In this document: positions 1-8,461 of the stretch, one piece after another
How the letters are laid out: each line of letters opens with the position of its first letter
Numbering within the stretch: the first letter of the stretch is position 1
DNA from: Pseudomonas maioricensis
GTDB lineage: Bacteria > Pseudomonadota > Gammaproteobacteria > Pseudomonadales > Pseudomonadaceae
Assembly: GCF_022790535.1 (NCBI RefSeq)
Contig: NZ_LOHG01000022.1
Coordinates: 35,140 to 70,019 of the forward strand
DNA: 34,880 nucleotides
Direction of reading: 5' to 3'
Translations under genes and position numbers: made by a program
Notes under the pieces: generated by a model
The model's database searches: none
Told to the model about the DNA's origin: nothing
What the model saw: only the letters and a program-made list of their open reading frames with translations

Positions 1-43
1 AGAAAATGCATTTCAATCCGGTAGGTTGCATGTTGTTTAATGA

Positions 44-64
44 GAGCGGATTCATTCGCGAAGC
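44..64. repeat. REP-like half element (type C)
   Basis: The segment reads GAGCGGATTCATTCGCGAAG and matches, with few changes, the right arm of the repeat near 11671-11692 read on the other strand. It is a single arm; no partner is visible up to the stop of the neighbouring LysR gene at 131, and the left side is close to the window edge. Nothing else is recognisable in bases 1-130. Confidence 0.5.
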
Positions 65-130
65 GCAGACAACGCAACTGTTCGCCCTCAAACCGCGCAC
101 ATCTATATAGACGCGCTCCGTTAATGCCCA

Positions 131-1015
131 TTATTCGCCACGATGACGAGTGAAGGTCTCCAGCAACCAGGCACCGGCAGGCCCCAGGCTGCGCTGGCGT
201 GACCAGATCACATCCACTGCCGAACTGCGCGGCCAGCCCGGAACGTCCAGTTCCTTGAGCTTGCCGCTGGCGTAACCGGACACCAGCCAGCGCGGCAACG
301 CCGCCCAGCCAAACCCGAAAGCAGCCATGTCCATGAGCAGCAAGTAATTGGGGGCTGACCATGGGCGATGACCGCTGATGGGCAAATCATCGGTGGGCAC
401 GCTTTGATCCACCAATGTGTTCAGGCGCAACGCCCGGTACCGCGCCAGATGCTGGTAGTCGACCTTATCCTGCTGAGCCAGCGGGTGTTTGTGCGCCACA
501 AACAGGCCGAAATCTGCACGCTCGGCGATAGTCGAGTAGCCGACTTCCGGGGGATAACTGGCCTGAGCAGACAGCAGCCCCAAACACGCGCGGCCTGACT
601 GGATGAGGCTGATGGCATCGCCGTGCTCCGCAAATACACACTCCAGCTCCAGCTCCGGGAAACGTTGATCAAGCTCAGCCATACGAGTTTCGAAATCAGC
701 GAACTGGTTGGCGTCGGACAGCACCAGCGTCAGACGCGGCTCCACACCCTCCGCCAGACGCCCGGCAGCGCGGCGCAGCTTATCGGAAGCGGCCAGCACA
801 TCCTCGATACGCCCGAGCATGGCCCTGCCCGCCTCGGTAAGGGCCGGATGCTTTGAAGAGCGGTCGAACAACTCCAGCCCCAGGTCAATCTCCAGACGTG
901 CGATGGCCTCGCTGATCGTCGACTGGCTTTTGCCCAAACGCCGCGCCGCTGCGCTGAAAGAACCTAGCGCGACAGTCTGGGCAAACGCCTCAAGGGCTTC
1001 GGGGGAATAACTCAT
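131..1015 (-). CDS. LysR-family transcriptional regulator, likely controlling the PACE pump
   Basis: A 294-residue protein of normal LysR length. The N-terminal winged helix-turn-helix covers about residues 5-65 (LEAFAQTVALGSFSAAARR followed by GKSQSTISEAIARLE and LGLELFDR), and a LysR substrate-binding domain fills the rest. It would act as a DNA-binding regulator that senses a small ligand. It is divergent from the PACE efflux gene at 1277. PACE pumps such as AceI are known to be controlled by a neighbouring LysR protein (AceR), so regulation of the pump is a reasonable inference. The intergenic region holds a REP pair at 1111-1214. The family is certain; the target and ligand are not shown. 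Confidence 0.9.
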   Translation of the reverse strand: MSYSPEALEAFAQTVALGSFSAAARRLGKSQSTISEAIARLEIDLGLELFDRSSKHPALTEAGRAMLGRIEDVLAASDKLRRAAGRLAEGVEPRLTLVLSDANQFADFETRMAELDQRFPELELECVFAEHGDAISLIQSGRACLGLLSAQASYPPEVGYSTIAERADFGLFVAHKHPLAQQDKVDYQHLARYRALRLNTLVDQSVPTDDLPISGHRPWSAPNYLLLMDMAAFGFGWAALPRWLVSGYASGKLKELDVPGWPRSSAVDVIWSRQRSLGPAGAWLLETFTRHRGE

Positions 1016-1110
1016 CTGAACCTCGTATCGGTTTTACCGATGGAAACGATTTTCACTTTAGCGCAGGGGCCGATGACAATGCACGTCGTCGAACGCAAAC
1101 ACCTATGCCT

Positions 1111-1214
1111 TGTGGGAGCGACCGGGATGGCGCTCCACCTTGCTCGCGAAAAGGCCATCGCAGATATCAGGTCTATCGCGTCCAGCCTTATCGCGAGCAA
1201 GCTCTGCTCCCACA
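1111..1214. repeat. REPIN-like inverted repeat R1 (type A)
   Basis: The outer arms TGTGGGAGC and GCTCCCACA enclose TTGCTCGCGA-like inner arms. The right half (CCAGCCTTATCGCGAGCAAG and onward) is almost identical to that of the repeat at 16476-16565, while the left arm is degenerate. It lies between the divergent LysR and PACE genes. Confidence 0.8.
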
Positions 1215-1276
1215 TAAGAATGCACTTCAAGGCAGCAATTTATGCGGCAGTTGCTGGTAAACCAAAAGGCCAAACT

Positions 1277-1747
1277 ATGCCAACCAAATCCATCAAGGAA
1301 CGCGCCTTCCACGCGCTTCTTTTCGAAATTATCGGCGTCCTGCTGTTTGCGCCACTGCTCGCCTGGGCCATGGGTCACTCGCTGGCCAAAATGGGCGCGA
1401 TGACCGTCATGATTTCCACCGTGGCCATGCTCTGGAACATGCTGTTCAACGCCATGTTCGATGGCCTGCGCCGCAAATGGGATTTCAAGCTGTCATTGGG
1501 GACCCGCATCTTGCATGCGCTGGGTTTCGAGAGCGGCCTGATTCTGGTGATCGTGCCACTGGCAGCGTGGTGGCTGTCGATCAGCCTGCTGGAAGCGTTC
1601 CTGCTGGATATCGGTCTACTGTTGCTGTTTTTGCCTTACACCCTGATCTTCAACTGGGCATACGACGCTCTTCGGGAACGTGTCATCCAGCGCCGCCAGC
1701 TTAATCGCCAACGGTTTTCGCCAGCTCGGCGATCAGAAAATCCCTGA
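1277..1747 (+). CDS. PACE-family multidrug/biocide efflux transporter
   Basis: A 156-residue, four-helix inner-membrane protein with all four PACE signature motifs: RAFHALLFE at residues 9-17, WNMLFNAMFD at 53-62, RILHALGFESGL at 77-88 and LPYTLIFNWAYD at 119-130. Glu17 matches the helix-1 glutamate that is essential in AceI. Family members export cationic biocides (chlorhexidine for AceI) or polyamines using the proton gradient; the substrate here is unknown. The frame is open further upstream, but that part runs through a REP repeat. The ATG at 1277 gives the normal family length of about 150 residues and places motif 1 correctly. The last 47 bases overlap the convergent LysR gene. Confidence 0.93.
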   Translation: MPTKSIKERAFHALLFEIIGVLLFAPLLAWAMGHSLAKMGAMTVMISTVAMLWNMLFNAMFDGLRRKWDFKLSLGTRILHALGFESGLILVIVPLAAWWLSISLLEAFLLDIGLLLLFLPYTLIFNWAYDALRERVIQRRQLNRQRFSPARRSENP

Positions 1748-2618
1748 AGGCGGACACGGCGGCCGGTAGATTTCGACCGGCCATGCTTTGCATTTCGATT
1801 CGCCGCGCCTGCATGCCCTCATCGAGAATCGGCAAACAGCGCAACTCTTTGCCCACCACCTGCTTGTGCAGGGTCATTTCACTGGAAAGGCTGATGCCGC
1901 CTTCCTCACGAACAAAGCTGTACAGCGCGCCGATGTAATTGCTGGTCAGCACTGGCTCGAACATCAGGCCTTGCACCCCGCAGCAGATATCGAACAGTTG
2001 CCGCAAAGTCGTGTCAGGCCTTGGCAGTGCAATGGGGTACGGCTGCAGTTCGGCAAGGCTAACGGCCTCACGCCCGGCCAGCGGGTGGGAATTGGCAACC
2101 ACGGCAAAAATCGCTCCGCTCATGACGTGCTCGACGCATATTTCCTTTTGAGGCGTGAGGCTGAACGTCAGCGCCAGATCAGCCTCCCCGGAGCGGACTT
2201 TCTCGGTGGCTTCAGCCGGTGCGCACACTTCAAGGGTGAAGTGAATCCCATGGTACTCGCGACGGAATGCAGCGATGCTATGGGGCATGTAATCCAGCGC
2301 AAAACCTTCTGAACAGGCGATGTGTACATGACCGCGCTGCAAGCCGTGCAACTCGGTAATCTCCAGCACCACCTGCTCGGCTTCCAGTTGCGATTTGCGT
2401 GCATAAGCCGCCAGTCGCGTGCCTGCCTCACTGAGCACCATCCCCCGGGCGCGCCGCTCAAATAGCGTGGCGTCCAAAGCCAGCTCGAGCTTGGTGATTT
2501 GCCGGCTCACCGCAGAGGCTGCGACATTCAGGCGCACCGAAGCCTCACTGATGGAACCGCAACGCGCTACTTCAAGGAAATAGCGCAGGGCCGTGGACTG
2601 CACGCCGTATAGCTGCAT
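1701..2618 (-). CDS. LysR-family transcriptional regulator of the peptide uptake operon
   Basis: A 305-residue LysR protein. The helix-turn-helix starts near residue 6 (TALRYFLEVARCGSISEAS, then LNVAASAVSRQITKLE), followed by the effector domain. An upstream ATG at 2690 is in frame, but the ATG at 2618 is preceded by AGAGG at good spacing and gives the standard N-terminus, so I chose 2618. The gene is divergent from the binding-protein gene at 2797 across 178 bases, the classic position for a LysR activator of a transport operon. Its 3' end overlaps the PACE gene by 47 bases on the opposite strand. The inducer is unknown. Confidence 0.88.
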   Translation of the reverse strand: MQLYGVQSTALRYFLEVARCGSISEASVRLNVAASAVSRQITKLELALDATLFERRARGMVLSEAGTRLAAYARKSQLEAEQVVLEITELHGLQRGHVHIACSEGFALDYMPHSIAAFRREYHGIHFTLEVCAPAEATEKVRSGEADLALTFSLTPQKEICVEHVMSGAIFAVVANSHPLAGREAVSLAELQPYPIALPRPDTTLRQLFDICCGVQGLMFEPVLTSNYIGALYSFVREEGGISLSSEMTLHKQVVGKELRCLPILDEGMQARRIEMQSMAGRNLPAAVSAFRDFLIAELAKTVGD

Positions 2619-2796
2619 CTGAACCTCTGTGAATTGCCTTTTCGGCAAAGCTAGTATCGAAAGATTGTGCTTGTGGCATTGGTAAACCATCGCCTACATT
2701 CGTGTCCACACCAAAAAGAACATTGCCTGATTTCCTTTCCGCATTTGCGAACAGCTGCCCTTTGATTCAACCACTCTCGCCAACGGAGACGACGGC

Positions 2797-4317
2797 ATGG
2801 GCATCAAAGGTTTCGCTTTCAGTATTGCGCTGCTGGGCTCCATCAGCAGCTTCCCGGCTCACGCCGGTAAAGCCAACGACACACTGGTTTACGCTTCCGA
2901 CAGCGAACCTGAAAACATCAGTCCCTATCACAACGACCTGCGCGAAGGCGTGATTCTCGGCCGGCTGATCTGGGACAACCTGGTATACCGCGATCCCAAA
3001 AGCGGCGAATACAAACCCATGCTGGCCACCAGCTGGAAACAGGTCGACGACACCACCATCGATTTCGAACTGCGCAAAGGCGTCAAATTTCACAACGGCG
3101 ACGCATTCACCGCGGACGACGTGGTGTTCACCCTCAACTACGTCGTGTCGCCCGAAGCCAAAGTCGTTACTGTGCAAAACGTCGACTGGATCAAGAGCGC
3201 CGAGAAAACCGGTGACTACAGCGTCCGCCTTCACCTGAAAAAGCCTTTCCCGCCCGCCCTCGAATACCTGTCCAACGCTGTCCCGATGTTCCCGAAAAAC
3301 TATTTCGAGAAAGTCGGCATGGCTGAATTCAGCCGCAAACCGATTGGCACCGGCCCATACAAAGCCGTATCGGTTGTAGCGGGTGAAGGCGTGACCATGG
3401 ACATCAACAAGGACTACTTCAAAGACAGCCCGCAAGGCCTTCCGCACATCGGCCACATCAAATTCCGGGTGATCCCGGACGCTGAAACTCGTCTTGCCGA
3501 GCTGATGACCGGCGGTGTCGACTGGGTGTGGCGCGTGGCGCCGGATCAGTCGGTCAACCTCAAAGGCATGCCGAACCTGACGGTGACCAGCGGCGAGACC
3601 ATGCGTATCGGCTTCCTGATTCTCGATGCCCGTGGCACCTCCAGCGAAAACTCGCCGATGAAGAACCTCAAGGTGCGTCAGGCGATCAACCACGCGATCA
3701 ACCGTGACGGGCTGGCCTCGCAACTGGTGGGCGGCGAAGCCAAACCGTTGCAGGTGGCGTGCTACCCAGGGCAGTTCGGTTGCGATACCACGGCGGCGAC
3801 GGTCTACAACTATGACCCGGCCAAAGCCAAGGCACTGCTCGCTGAAGCCGGTTACCCGAACGGTTTCGAGACAGAAATCTTCGCCTACCGCGACCGTGAT
3901 TACGTCGAAGCCATCATCGGCAACCTGCGCGCCGTCGGCATCAACGCCAAGCTGCGTTATCTGAAATATGCCGCCCTGCGCGATCAGCAACGTGGCGGTA
4001 AAGTACCGATGTCGTTCCAGGCCTGGGGCTCGTTCTCGATCCTCGATACCTCCGCTTCAGCCGGTACCTGGTTCAAAGGCAACCCGGACGACAACATCAA
4101 GGACCCGCAAGTCCAGGGCTGGCTGCAAACCGCCGACAACGCCCTCGACCCGCAAGTGCGCAAGGACAACTACCGCAAGGCGTTGCAGCGCATCAGCGAG
4201 CAGGCCTACTGGGCGCCGCTGTTCAACTACTCGATGAACTACGCCTACACCTCGGAACTTGAGTTCACGCCGTACCCGGATGAGTTGCCGCGCTTCGTGC
4301 TGTCCAGCTGGAAATAA
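2797..4317 (+). CDS. ABC transporter periplasmic substrate-binding protein (peptide/DppA class)
   Basis: A 506-residue SBP_bac_5 (family 5) solute-binding protein. Residues 1 to about 23 form a signal peptide ending SFPAHA, with no lipobox cysteine, so it is probably free in the periplasm. The body has the family landmarks: YASDSEPENISPYH near the start, LRKGVKFHNGDAFTADDVVF, the IGTGPYK motif near residue 187, and conserved hinge-region sequence to the end (RFVLSSWK). It captures oligopeptides or related compounds and delivers them to the two permeases downstream. A GGAGA ribosome site precedes the ATG. It is the first gene of a seven-gene operon that ends with two peptidases, so a peptide-like ligand is likely, but the exact ligand cannot be read from the sequence. 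Confidence 0.92.
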   Translation: MGIKGFAFSIALLGSISSFPAHAGKANDTLVYASDSEPENISPYHNDLREGVILGRLIWDNLVYRDPKSGEYKPMLATSWKQVDDTTIDFELRKGVKFHNGDAFTADDVVFTLNYVVSPEAKVVTVQNVDWIKSAEKTGDYSVRLHLKKPFPPALEYLSNAVPMFPKNYFEKVGMAEFSRKPIGTGPYKAVSVVAGEGVTMDINKDYFKDSPQGLPHIGHIKFRVIPDAETRLAELMTGGVDWVWRVAPDQSVNLKGMPNLTVTSGETMRIGFLILDARGTSSENSPMKNLKVRQAINHAINRDGLASQLVGGEAKPLQVACYPGQFGCDTTAATVYNYDPAKAKALLAEAGYPNGFETEIFAYRDRDYVEAIIGNLRAVGINAKLRYLKYAALRDQQRGGKVPMSFQAWGSFSILDTSASAGTWFKGNPDDNIKDPQVQGWLQTADNALDPQVRKDNYRKALQRISEQAYWAPLFNYSMNYAYTSELEFTPYPDELPRFVLSSWK

Positions 4318-4403
4318 CCCGCGACCATCGTTGCCGTGGTGCTACGTGATCGCGCCACGGCATACCTTCACTTTTTCAGCCAATGGATACGAGGAAACTT
4401 GCC

Positions 4404-5321
4404 ATGCTTGGGTTCCTTCTGCGTCGTCTGGGCATCGCCGTGTGCGTTGCGATTACCGTGTCGATCATCAGTTTTTCTCTTCTGCACCTGTCCGGTGACC
4501 TGGCCACTGCCATTGGCGGGCCGGAAGCCAGCAGCGAACAAATCGAGCAGATCCGCGTGCAGTACGGTTTGGACAAACCGTTGCCAACCCAGTACTTCAA
4601 CTGGCTGGGCGACTTGCTGCGGCTTGATCTGGGCGATTCTTTTTTCTTTCAGGAATCGGTCTACAACCTGATTGCCAGCCGTTTGCCGATCACCTTGAGT
4701 CTGGGTGCGATGGCGCTGGGCATTGCACTGCTCGTCGCCATTCCGCTGGGTGTTCTCGCTGCAGTCAAACGTGACACCTGGATTGATCGACTGGCGTTGA
4801 GCATCGCCGTACTCGGTCAGGCGATGCCGAGTTTCTGGTTTGCGCTGATGCTGATCGTGGTGTTTGCCGTCACCCTCAAATGGCTGCCGGTGTCGGGTAA
4901 CTCGACGTTCTTGCACTTCGTGATGCCCGCCATTGCTCTGGGTTATTACGCAACACCGGCGATCATGCGCCTGACCCGCGCGGGCATGCTGGATGTGCTC
5001 AATTCCGACTACATCCGCACCGCCCGCGCCAAAGGCTTGCGCCCGGCCCGGGTGTTGTTCAAGCACGCGCTGCGCAATGCGCTGATTCCGGTGGTGGCGC
5101 TGGCCGCAGTGGAATTCGGTTTCATGCTTGGCGGTTCGGTCGTGATCGAAACCGTGTTCTCCCTGCAAGGCGTAGGGCAACTCGCCTGGGACGCCATCGC
5201 CCGCGACGACTTCCCCGTGGTGCAAGCCGTGGTCCTGCTGATCGCAGTGATCTACATCATCCTCACGCTGCTGGCTGACGTGCTCAACGCACTGCTCGAC
5301 CCGCGCATTCGTGTGCGCTAA
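4404..5321 (+). CDS. Dipeptide/oligopeptide ABC transporter permease (DppB-like)
   Basis: A 305-residue inner-membrane permease of the DppB/OppB type. Residues about 3-25 form the first helix, followed by a large periplasmic loop (QIRVQYGLDKPLPTQYFNWL and on) and five further helices. The EAA loop that contacts the ATPases is visible around SDYIRTARAKGLRPARVLF. An in-frame ATG lies 21 bases upstream (4383), but GAGGA at 4391-4395 is correctly spaced for the ATG at 4404, and MLGFLLRRLG is the usual family N-terminus. The stop at 5319-5321 overlaps a perfect AAGGAGG that serves the small frame at 5334, not the next permease. Confidence 0.92.
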   Translation: MLGFLLRRLGIAVCVAITVSIISFSLLHLSGDLATAIGGPEASSEQIEQIRVQYGLDKPLPTQYFNWLGDLLRLDLGDSFFFQESVYNLIASRLPITLSLGAMALGIALLVAIPLGVLAAVKRDTWIDRLALSIAVLGQAMPSFWFALMLIVVFAVTLKWLPVSGNSTFLHFVMPAIALGYYATPAIMRLTRAGMLDVLNSDYIRTARAKGLRPARVLFKHALRNALIPVVALAAVEFGFMLGGSVVIETVFSLQGVGQLAWDAIARDDFPVVQAVVLLIAVIYIILTLLADVLNALLDPRIRVR

Positions 5322-5333
5322 GGAGGCTTTGCC

Positions 5334-5540
5334 ATGTCCATTAATTCACGCAGCTCCATCGGGCTCAACTGGATCTGTAGGAGTGAGCTTGCTCGCGATA
5401 GCGTCAGGTCAGGGAATGACTGCTCAACTGACACATCGCATCGCGAGCAAGCTCACTCCTACAGGAATTGCATTCATATCCAGATATCGGTTTTTTCATT
5501 GATGAGAGCGCTGCCCGACGCTGAAAGGAGACACCCATGA
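5334..5540 (+). CDS. Small ORF carrying a REPIN between the two permease genes
   Basis: A 68-codon frame with a perfect ribosome site (AAGGAGG at 5320-5326, seven bases before the ATG). It runs through a complete REPIN (5375-5464) and stops with TGA at 5538-5540, overlapping the ATG of the next permease as ATGA. The middle of the product is the translated repeat (CRSELARDS); no domain is recognisable. It may be the remnant of the original start of the downstream permease, displaced by the repeat, and may now only keep ribosomes moving into that gene. It could equally be untranslated. The frame and signals are seen; any function is inference. Confidence 0.4.
   Translation: MSINSRSSIGLNWICRSELARDSVRSGNDCSTDTSHREQAHSYRNCIHIQISVFSLMRALPDAERRHP
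5375..5464. repeat. REPIN-like inverted repeat R2 (type A), inside the transporter operon
   Basis: The arm CTGTAGGAGTGAGCTTGCTC is followed by GCGAT, and the inverse (ATCGCGAGCAAGCTCACTCC, TACAG) closes the element after a spacer of about 40 bases. The arms are perfect over about 24 bases. It sits between the two permease genes of one operon. Confidence 0.9.
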
Positions 5541-6442
5541 GCACCCCGACTCCTACCCTCGCCATCAACGACTACCTGCCACCCCCCAGCAGCCTAAGCC
5601 GGGTGTTGGGCAAAAGCTTTCGCCATCGCGGTTTTGCGATTGGCATGGTGTTGCTGATGATCATCTTCATCGGCGCGCTGTTTGCGCCGTGGCTGGCGCC
5701 CTACGACCCTTACGTCCAGGACGTGATGCTGCGCATGAAACCGCCCGTGTGGATGGCCAACGGCACGTGGGAATACCCGCTGGGTACCGACAAGCTGGGA
5801 CGTGACTACCTGTCACGTCTCCTCTACGGCGCGCGTATCTCGCTGTTCATCGGCGTTGCCGCCGCGTTGATTTCCGGTTTCATAGGCACGGTCATGGGCC
5901 TGCTCGCCGGTTACTACGGCGGCAAGGTCGACGCTTTTATCAGCTATCTGATTACTACGCGCCTGGCGATGCCGGTGGTGATGGTTGCACTGGCTTCGGC
6001 CTCACTGATGGGCGGCTCGCTGAAAGTCGTGATCGTGCTGCTGGGTTGCCTGTTGTGGGATCGATTTGCGGTGGTGGTCCGGGCGTCGGTGCAGCAGATT
6101 CGCGATGCCGAATATGTCGCCTCCGCGCAAGCACTGGGCTGCTCGACCCTGCGGATTCTGGCCAGTGAAATCCTGCCCAATCTGGTTGGCGCGCTGATCG
6201 TCGTCGCCACCCTGGAAATGGCCCACGCGATCCTTCTGGAGTCAGCGCTGTCGTTCCTCGGTGTCGGCGTGCAACCGCCCACCCCGTCGTGGGGGCTGAT
6301 GATCGCCGAAGGCAAACCCTACATGTTCTTTTCCCCGTGGGTCATCGCCATCCCCGGCGTTGCCCTGATGATTCTGGTGCTGGGCATCAACCTGGTAGGC
6401 GATGGTCTGCGCGACCTGATCCTGCCCGACGGCCGCAACTGA
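5537..6442 (+). CDS. Dipeptide/oligopeptide ABC transporter permease (DppC-like)
   Basis: A 301-residue permease of the DppC/OppC type. An N-terminal cytoplasmic segment of about 30 residues precedes the first helix (FAIGMVLLMIIFIGALFAPW). The family motif YPLGTDKLGRDYLSRLLYGAR follows near residue 80, and the EAA loop (RDAEYVASAQALGCSTLRIL) near residue 195. It pairs with the DppB-like permease to form the membrane channel. The start has its own AAAGGAG ribosome site and also overlaps the stop of the REPIN-containing small frame, so it may be translated both independently and by coupling. Confidence 0.92.
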   Translation: MSTPTPTLAINDYLPPPSSLSRVLGKSFRHRGFAIGMVLLMIIFIGALFAPWLAPYDPYVQDVMLRMKPPVWMANGTWEYPLGTDKLGRDYLSRLLYGARISLFIGVAAALISGFIGTVMGLLAGYYGGKVDAFISYLITTRLAMPVVMVALASASLMGGSLKVVIVLLGCLLWDRFAVVVRASVQQIRDAEYVASAQALGCSTLRILASEILPNLVGALIVVATLEMAHAILLESALSFLGVGVQPPTPSWGLMIAEGKPYMFFSPWVIAIPGVALMILVLGINLVGDGLRDLILPDGRN

Positions 6443-6458
6443 TAGAGGAGCCACGAAC

Positions 6459-7475
6459 ATGGCACTACTCCACGTTGAAAACCTGCGCGTCGATATCCCC
6501 ATGGGCAACAGCCCGACGCCGGATGACATGCTGCACGCAGTACGCGGCCTGGACTTTGAAGTCGAGCGCGGCGAGATGCTGTGCATCGTCGGCGAGTCAG
6601 GTTGCGGCAAATCCCTGACCTCACTGGCGCTGATGGACCTGCTGCCGCGCAAGGCCAAACGCACCGCCAACCGCCTGACCCTGGACGGCATCGACATGCT
6701 CGCCCAGAGCGAGCGGCGCATGTGCGACCTGCGCGGCAACCGGCTGGCGATGATCTTTCAGGAACCCATGACCTCGCTGAATCCGGCCTACAGCATTGGC
6801 GATCAGCTCAGCGAGGTACTGACCCAGCACCGCAAGGTGTCACGCAAAGACGCGCTGGCCCGTGCTGCGCAGATGCTCGAAAAAGTCGGCATCAGCAACG
6901 CCACCGAACGCCTCGGTCAGTACCCGCATCAGCTCTCCGGCGGCCTGCGCCAGCGGGTAATCATCGCCATGGCCTTGATGTGCGAACCGGACCTGATCAT
7001 CGCTGACGAGCCGACGACGGCGCTGGACGTGACGATTCAGGCGCAAATCCTGCGGCTGATCCGCGACATTCAGAAAGAGTTCGGCCTGGCGGTGATTTTC
7101 ATCACCCACGACCTGGGTCTGGTCGCGCGGATCGCCGACCGGGTGGCCGTCATGTACGCCGGGGAAATCGTCGAAACCGCTCCCGCCCTGCAACTCTTCG
7201 AAAACCCGCAGCACCCTTACACCAAGGGCTTGCTGGCCAGTATCCCGATCCCCGGCAAGACCAAACCCGGCGAAGCGTTGGGTTCAATTCCTGGCCTGGT
7301 GCCCAGTCTGGTCGGTGAGCAACAAGGCTGTGCGTTCCGTAACCGTTGCGGTCAGGCCATTGATGCCTGCGCGCAGAACATTCCCGAAATACTGCGCGAC
7401 GGCCACATGGCGCGCTGCCTGTTTGCAGCGCCGGGGCCGGAGCCGATTCGGCAGATGGAGAGTGCACGGTCATGA
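6459..7475 (+). CDS. Peptide ABC transporter ATP-binding protein (DppD-like)
   Basis: A 338-residue ATPase that drives import together with its partner encoded next. It has a Walker A motif GESGCGKS at residues 45-52, the signature LSGGLRQR near residue 159, a Walker B segment LIIADEPTTALD and the switch histidine in FITHDLG. The C-terminal extension with cysteines (GCAFRNRCGQAIDACA and a later RCLF) is the oligopeptide-transporter domain typical of DppD, OppD and their partners. GAGGAG lies just before the start. The stop overlaps the next start by four bases, indicating translational coupling. Confidence 0.94.
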   Translation: MALLHVENLRVDIPMGNSPTPDDMLHAVRGLDFEVERGEMLCIVGESGCGKSLTSLALMDLLPRKAKRTANRLTLDGIDMLAQSERRMCDLRGNRLAMIFQEPMTSLNPAYSIGDQLSEVLTQHRKVSRKDALARAAQMLEKVGISNATERLGQYPHQLSGGLRQRVIIAMALMCEPDLIIADEPTTALDVTIQAQILRLIRDIQKEFGLAVIFITHDLGLVARIADRVAVMYAGEIVETAPALQLFENPQHPYTKGLLASIPIPGKTKPGEALGSIPGLVPSLVGEQQGCAFRNRCGQAIDACAQNIPEILRDGHMARCLFAAPGPEPIRQMESARS

Positions 7476-8461
7476 AAAAAGACATCGCTCTTGAGCTGTG
7501 CGACATCCGTCGTGAGTTCCGAATGAACAAAGGCTTCTTCAAAGCCCCGGCCACCCTCAAGGCTGTCGATGGTGTATCGCTGCGCCTGATGCGCGGCGAA
7601 ACCCTGGGGCTGGTCGGCGAATCCGGTTGCGGTAAAAGTACGCTGGCGAAAATGCTACTCGGCCTGCTACCTCCTACCAGCGGCGATGTACTGGTAAATG
7701 GCAAGCACTTGGCGGCCACCGATCGCAAGGAAATGTCCCGGCATATCCAGCCGATTTTCCAGGACCCGTACTCGTCGCTGAACCCACGCAAGACCCTGCG
7801 GGAAATCGTCACCCTGCCGCTGATCGTGCATGACATCGGCACCACTGCCGAGCGTCGCAAAAAGACCGAAGAAATGCTCGACGTAGTGGGCTTGCCCAAA
7901 CGCGTGATCGACAGCTACCCGAGCCAACTGTCCGGTGGCCAACGCCAGCGCGTAGCGATTGCCCGGGCCTTGATCATGCGCCCGGACGTGCTGATCTGCG
8001 ACGAACCCACCTCGGCGCTGGACGTTTCGGTGCAGGCGCAGATCCTCAACCTGCTGCAAGACCTCAAACGCGAATTCGGCCTGACCTACCTGCTGATCAG
8101 CCACAACCTGGCGGTCATCGAACATCTGGCTGATCGCGTGGCGGTGATGTACCTGGGGCGTATCGTTGAAGAGCGCACCCGTGAATCCTTGTTCGCCGAA
8201 CCCGGGCACCCCTACACCCGCGCTCTGCTGGACTCGGTGCTCACGCCCGATCCGCGTTTGGGCATTCCCGACATCGGCCTGCACGGTACTTTCCCCAACC
8301 CGATGTCGCCGCCGTCCGGTTGCGCTTTTCATCCGCGCTGCCCGAGCTGTTTCGCGCCCTGCAAGACGGCCTACCCGGCCAATGATTCGATTATCGGCGG
8401 CAAAGTACGCTGCCACCTCCACGACAGTCCTGCCCAAACTTTGGAGCTCGTCCACTCATGA
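7472..8461 (+). CDS. Peptide ABC transporter ATP-binding protein (DppF-like)
   Basis: A 329-residue second ATPase of the transporter. It has Walker A GESGCGKST at residues 49-57, signature LSGGQRQR from residue 153, Walker B VLICDEPTSALD and the switch histidine in LISHNLA. The C-terminal cysteine-bearing domain (SGCAFHPRCPSCFAPC) matches DppF and OppF. DppD- and DppF-type ATPases form the heterodimer on the cytoplasmic side of the permeases. The gene overlaps both neighbours by ATGA junctions (7472 and 8458). Confidence 0.94.
   Translation: MKKDIALELCDIRREFRMNKGFFKAPATLKAVDGVSLRLMRGETLGLVGESGCGKSTLAKMLLGLLPPTSGDVLVNGKHLAATDRKEMSRHIQPIFQDPYSSLNPRKTLREIVTLPLIVHDIGTTAERRKKTEEMLDVVGLPKRVIDSYPSQLSGGQRQRVAIARALIMRPDVLICDEPTSALDVSVQAQILNLLQDLKREFGLTYLLISHNLAVIEHLADRVAVMYLGRIVEERTRESLFAEPGHPYTRALLDSVLTPDPRLGIPDIGLHGTFPNPMSPPSGCAFHPRCPSCFAPCKTAYPANDSIIGGKVRCHLHDSPAQTLELVHS

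Noticed and set aside
2767..3990. Minus-strand open frame of 407 codons opposite the substrate-binding protein
   Set aside because: It mirrors the codon pattern of the real gene, has no recognisable domain and lies fully inside a clear SBP family gene.
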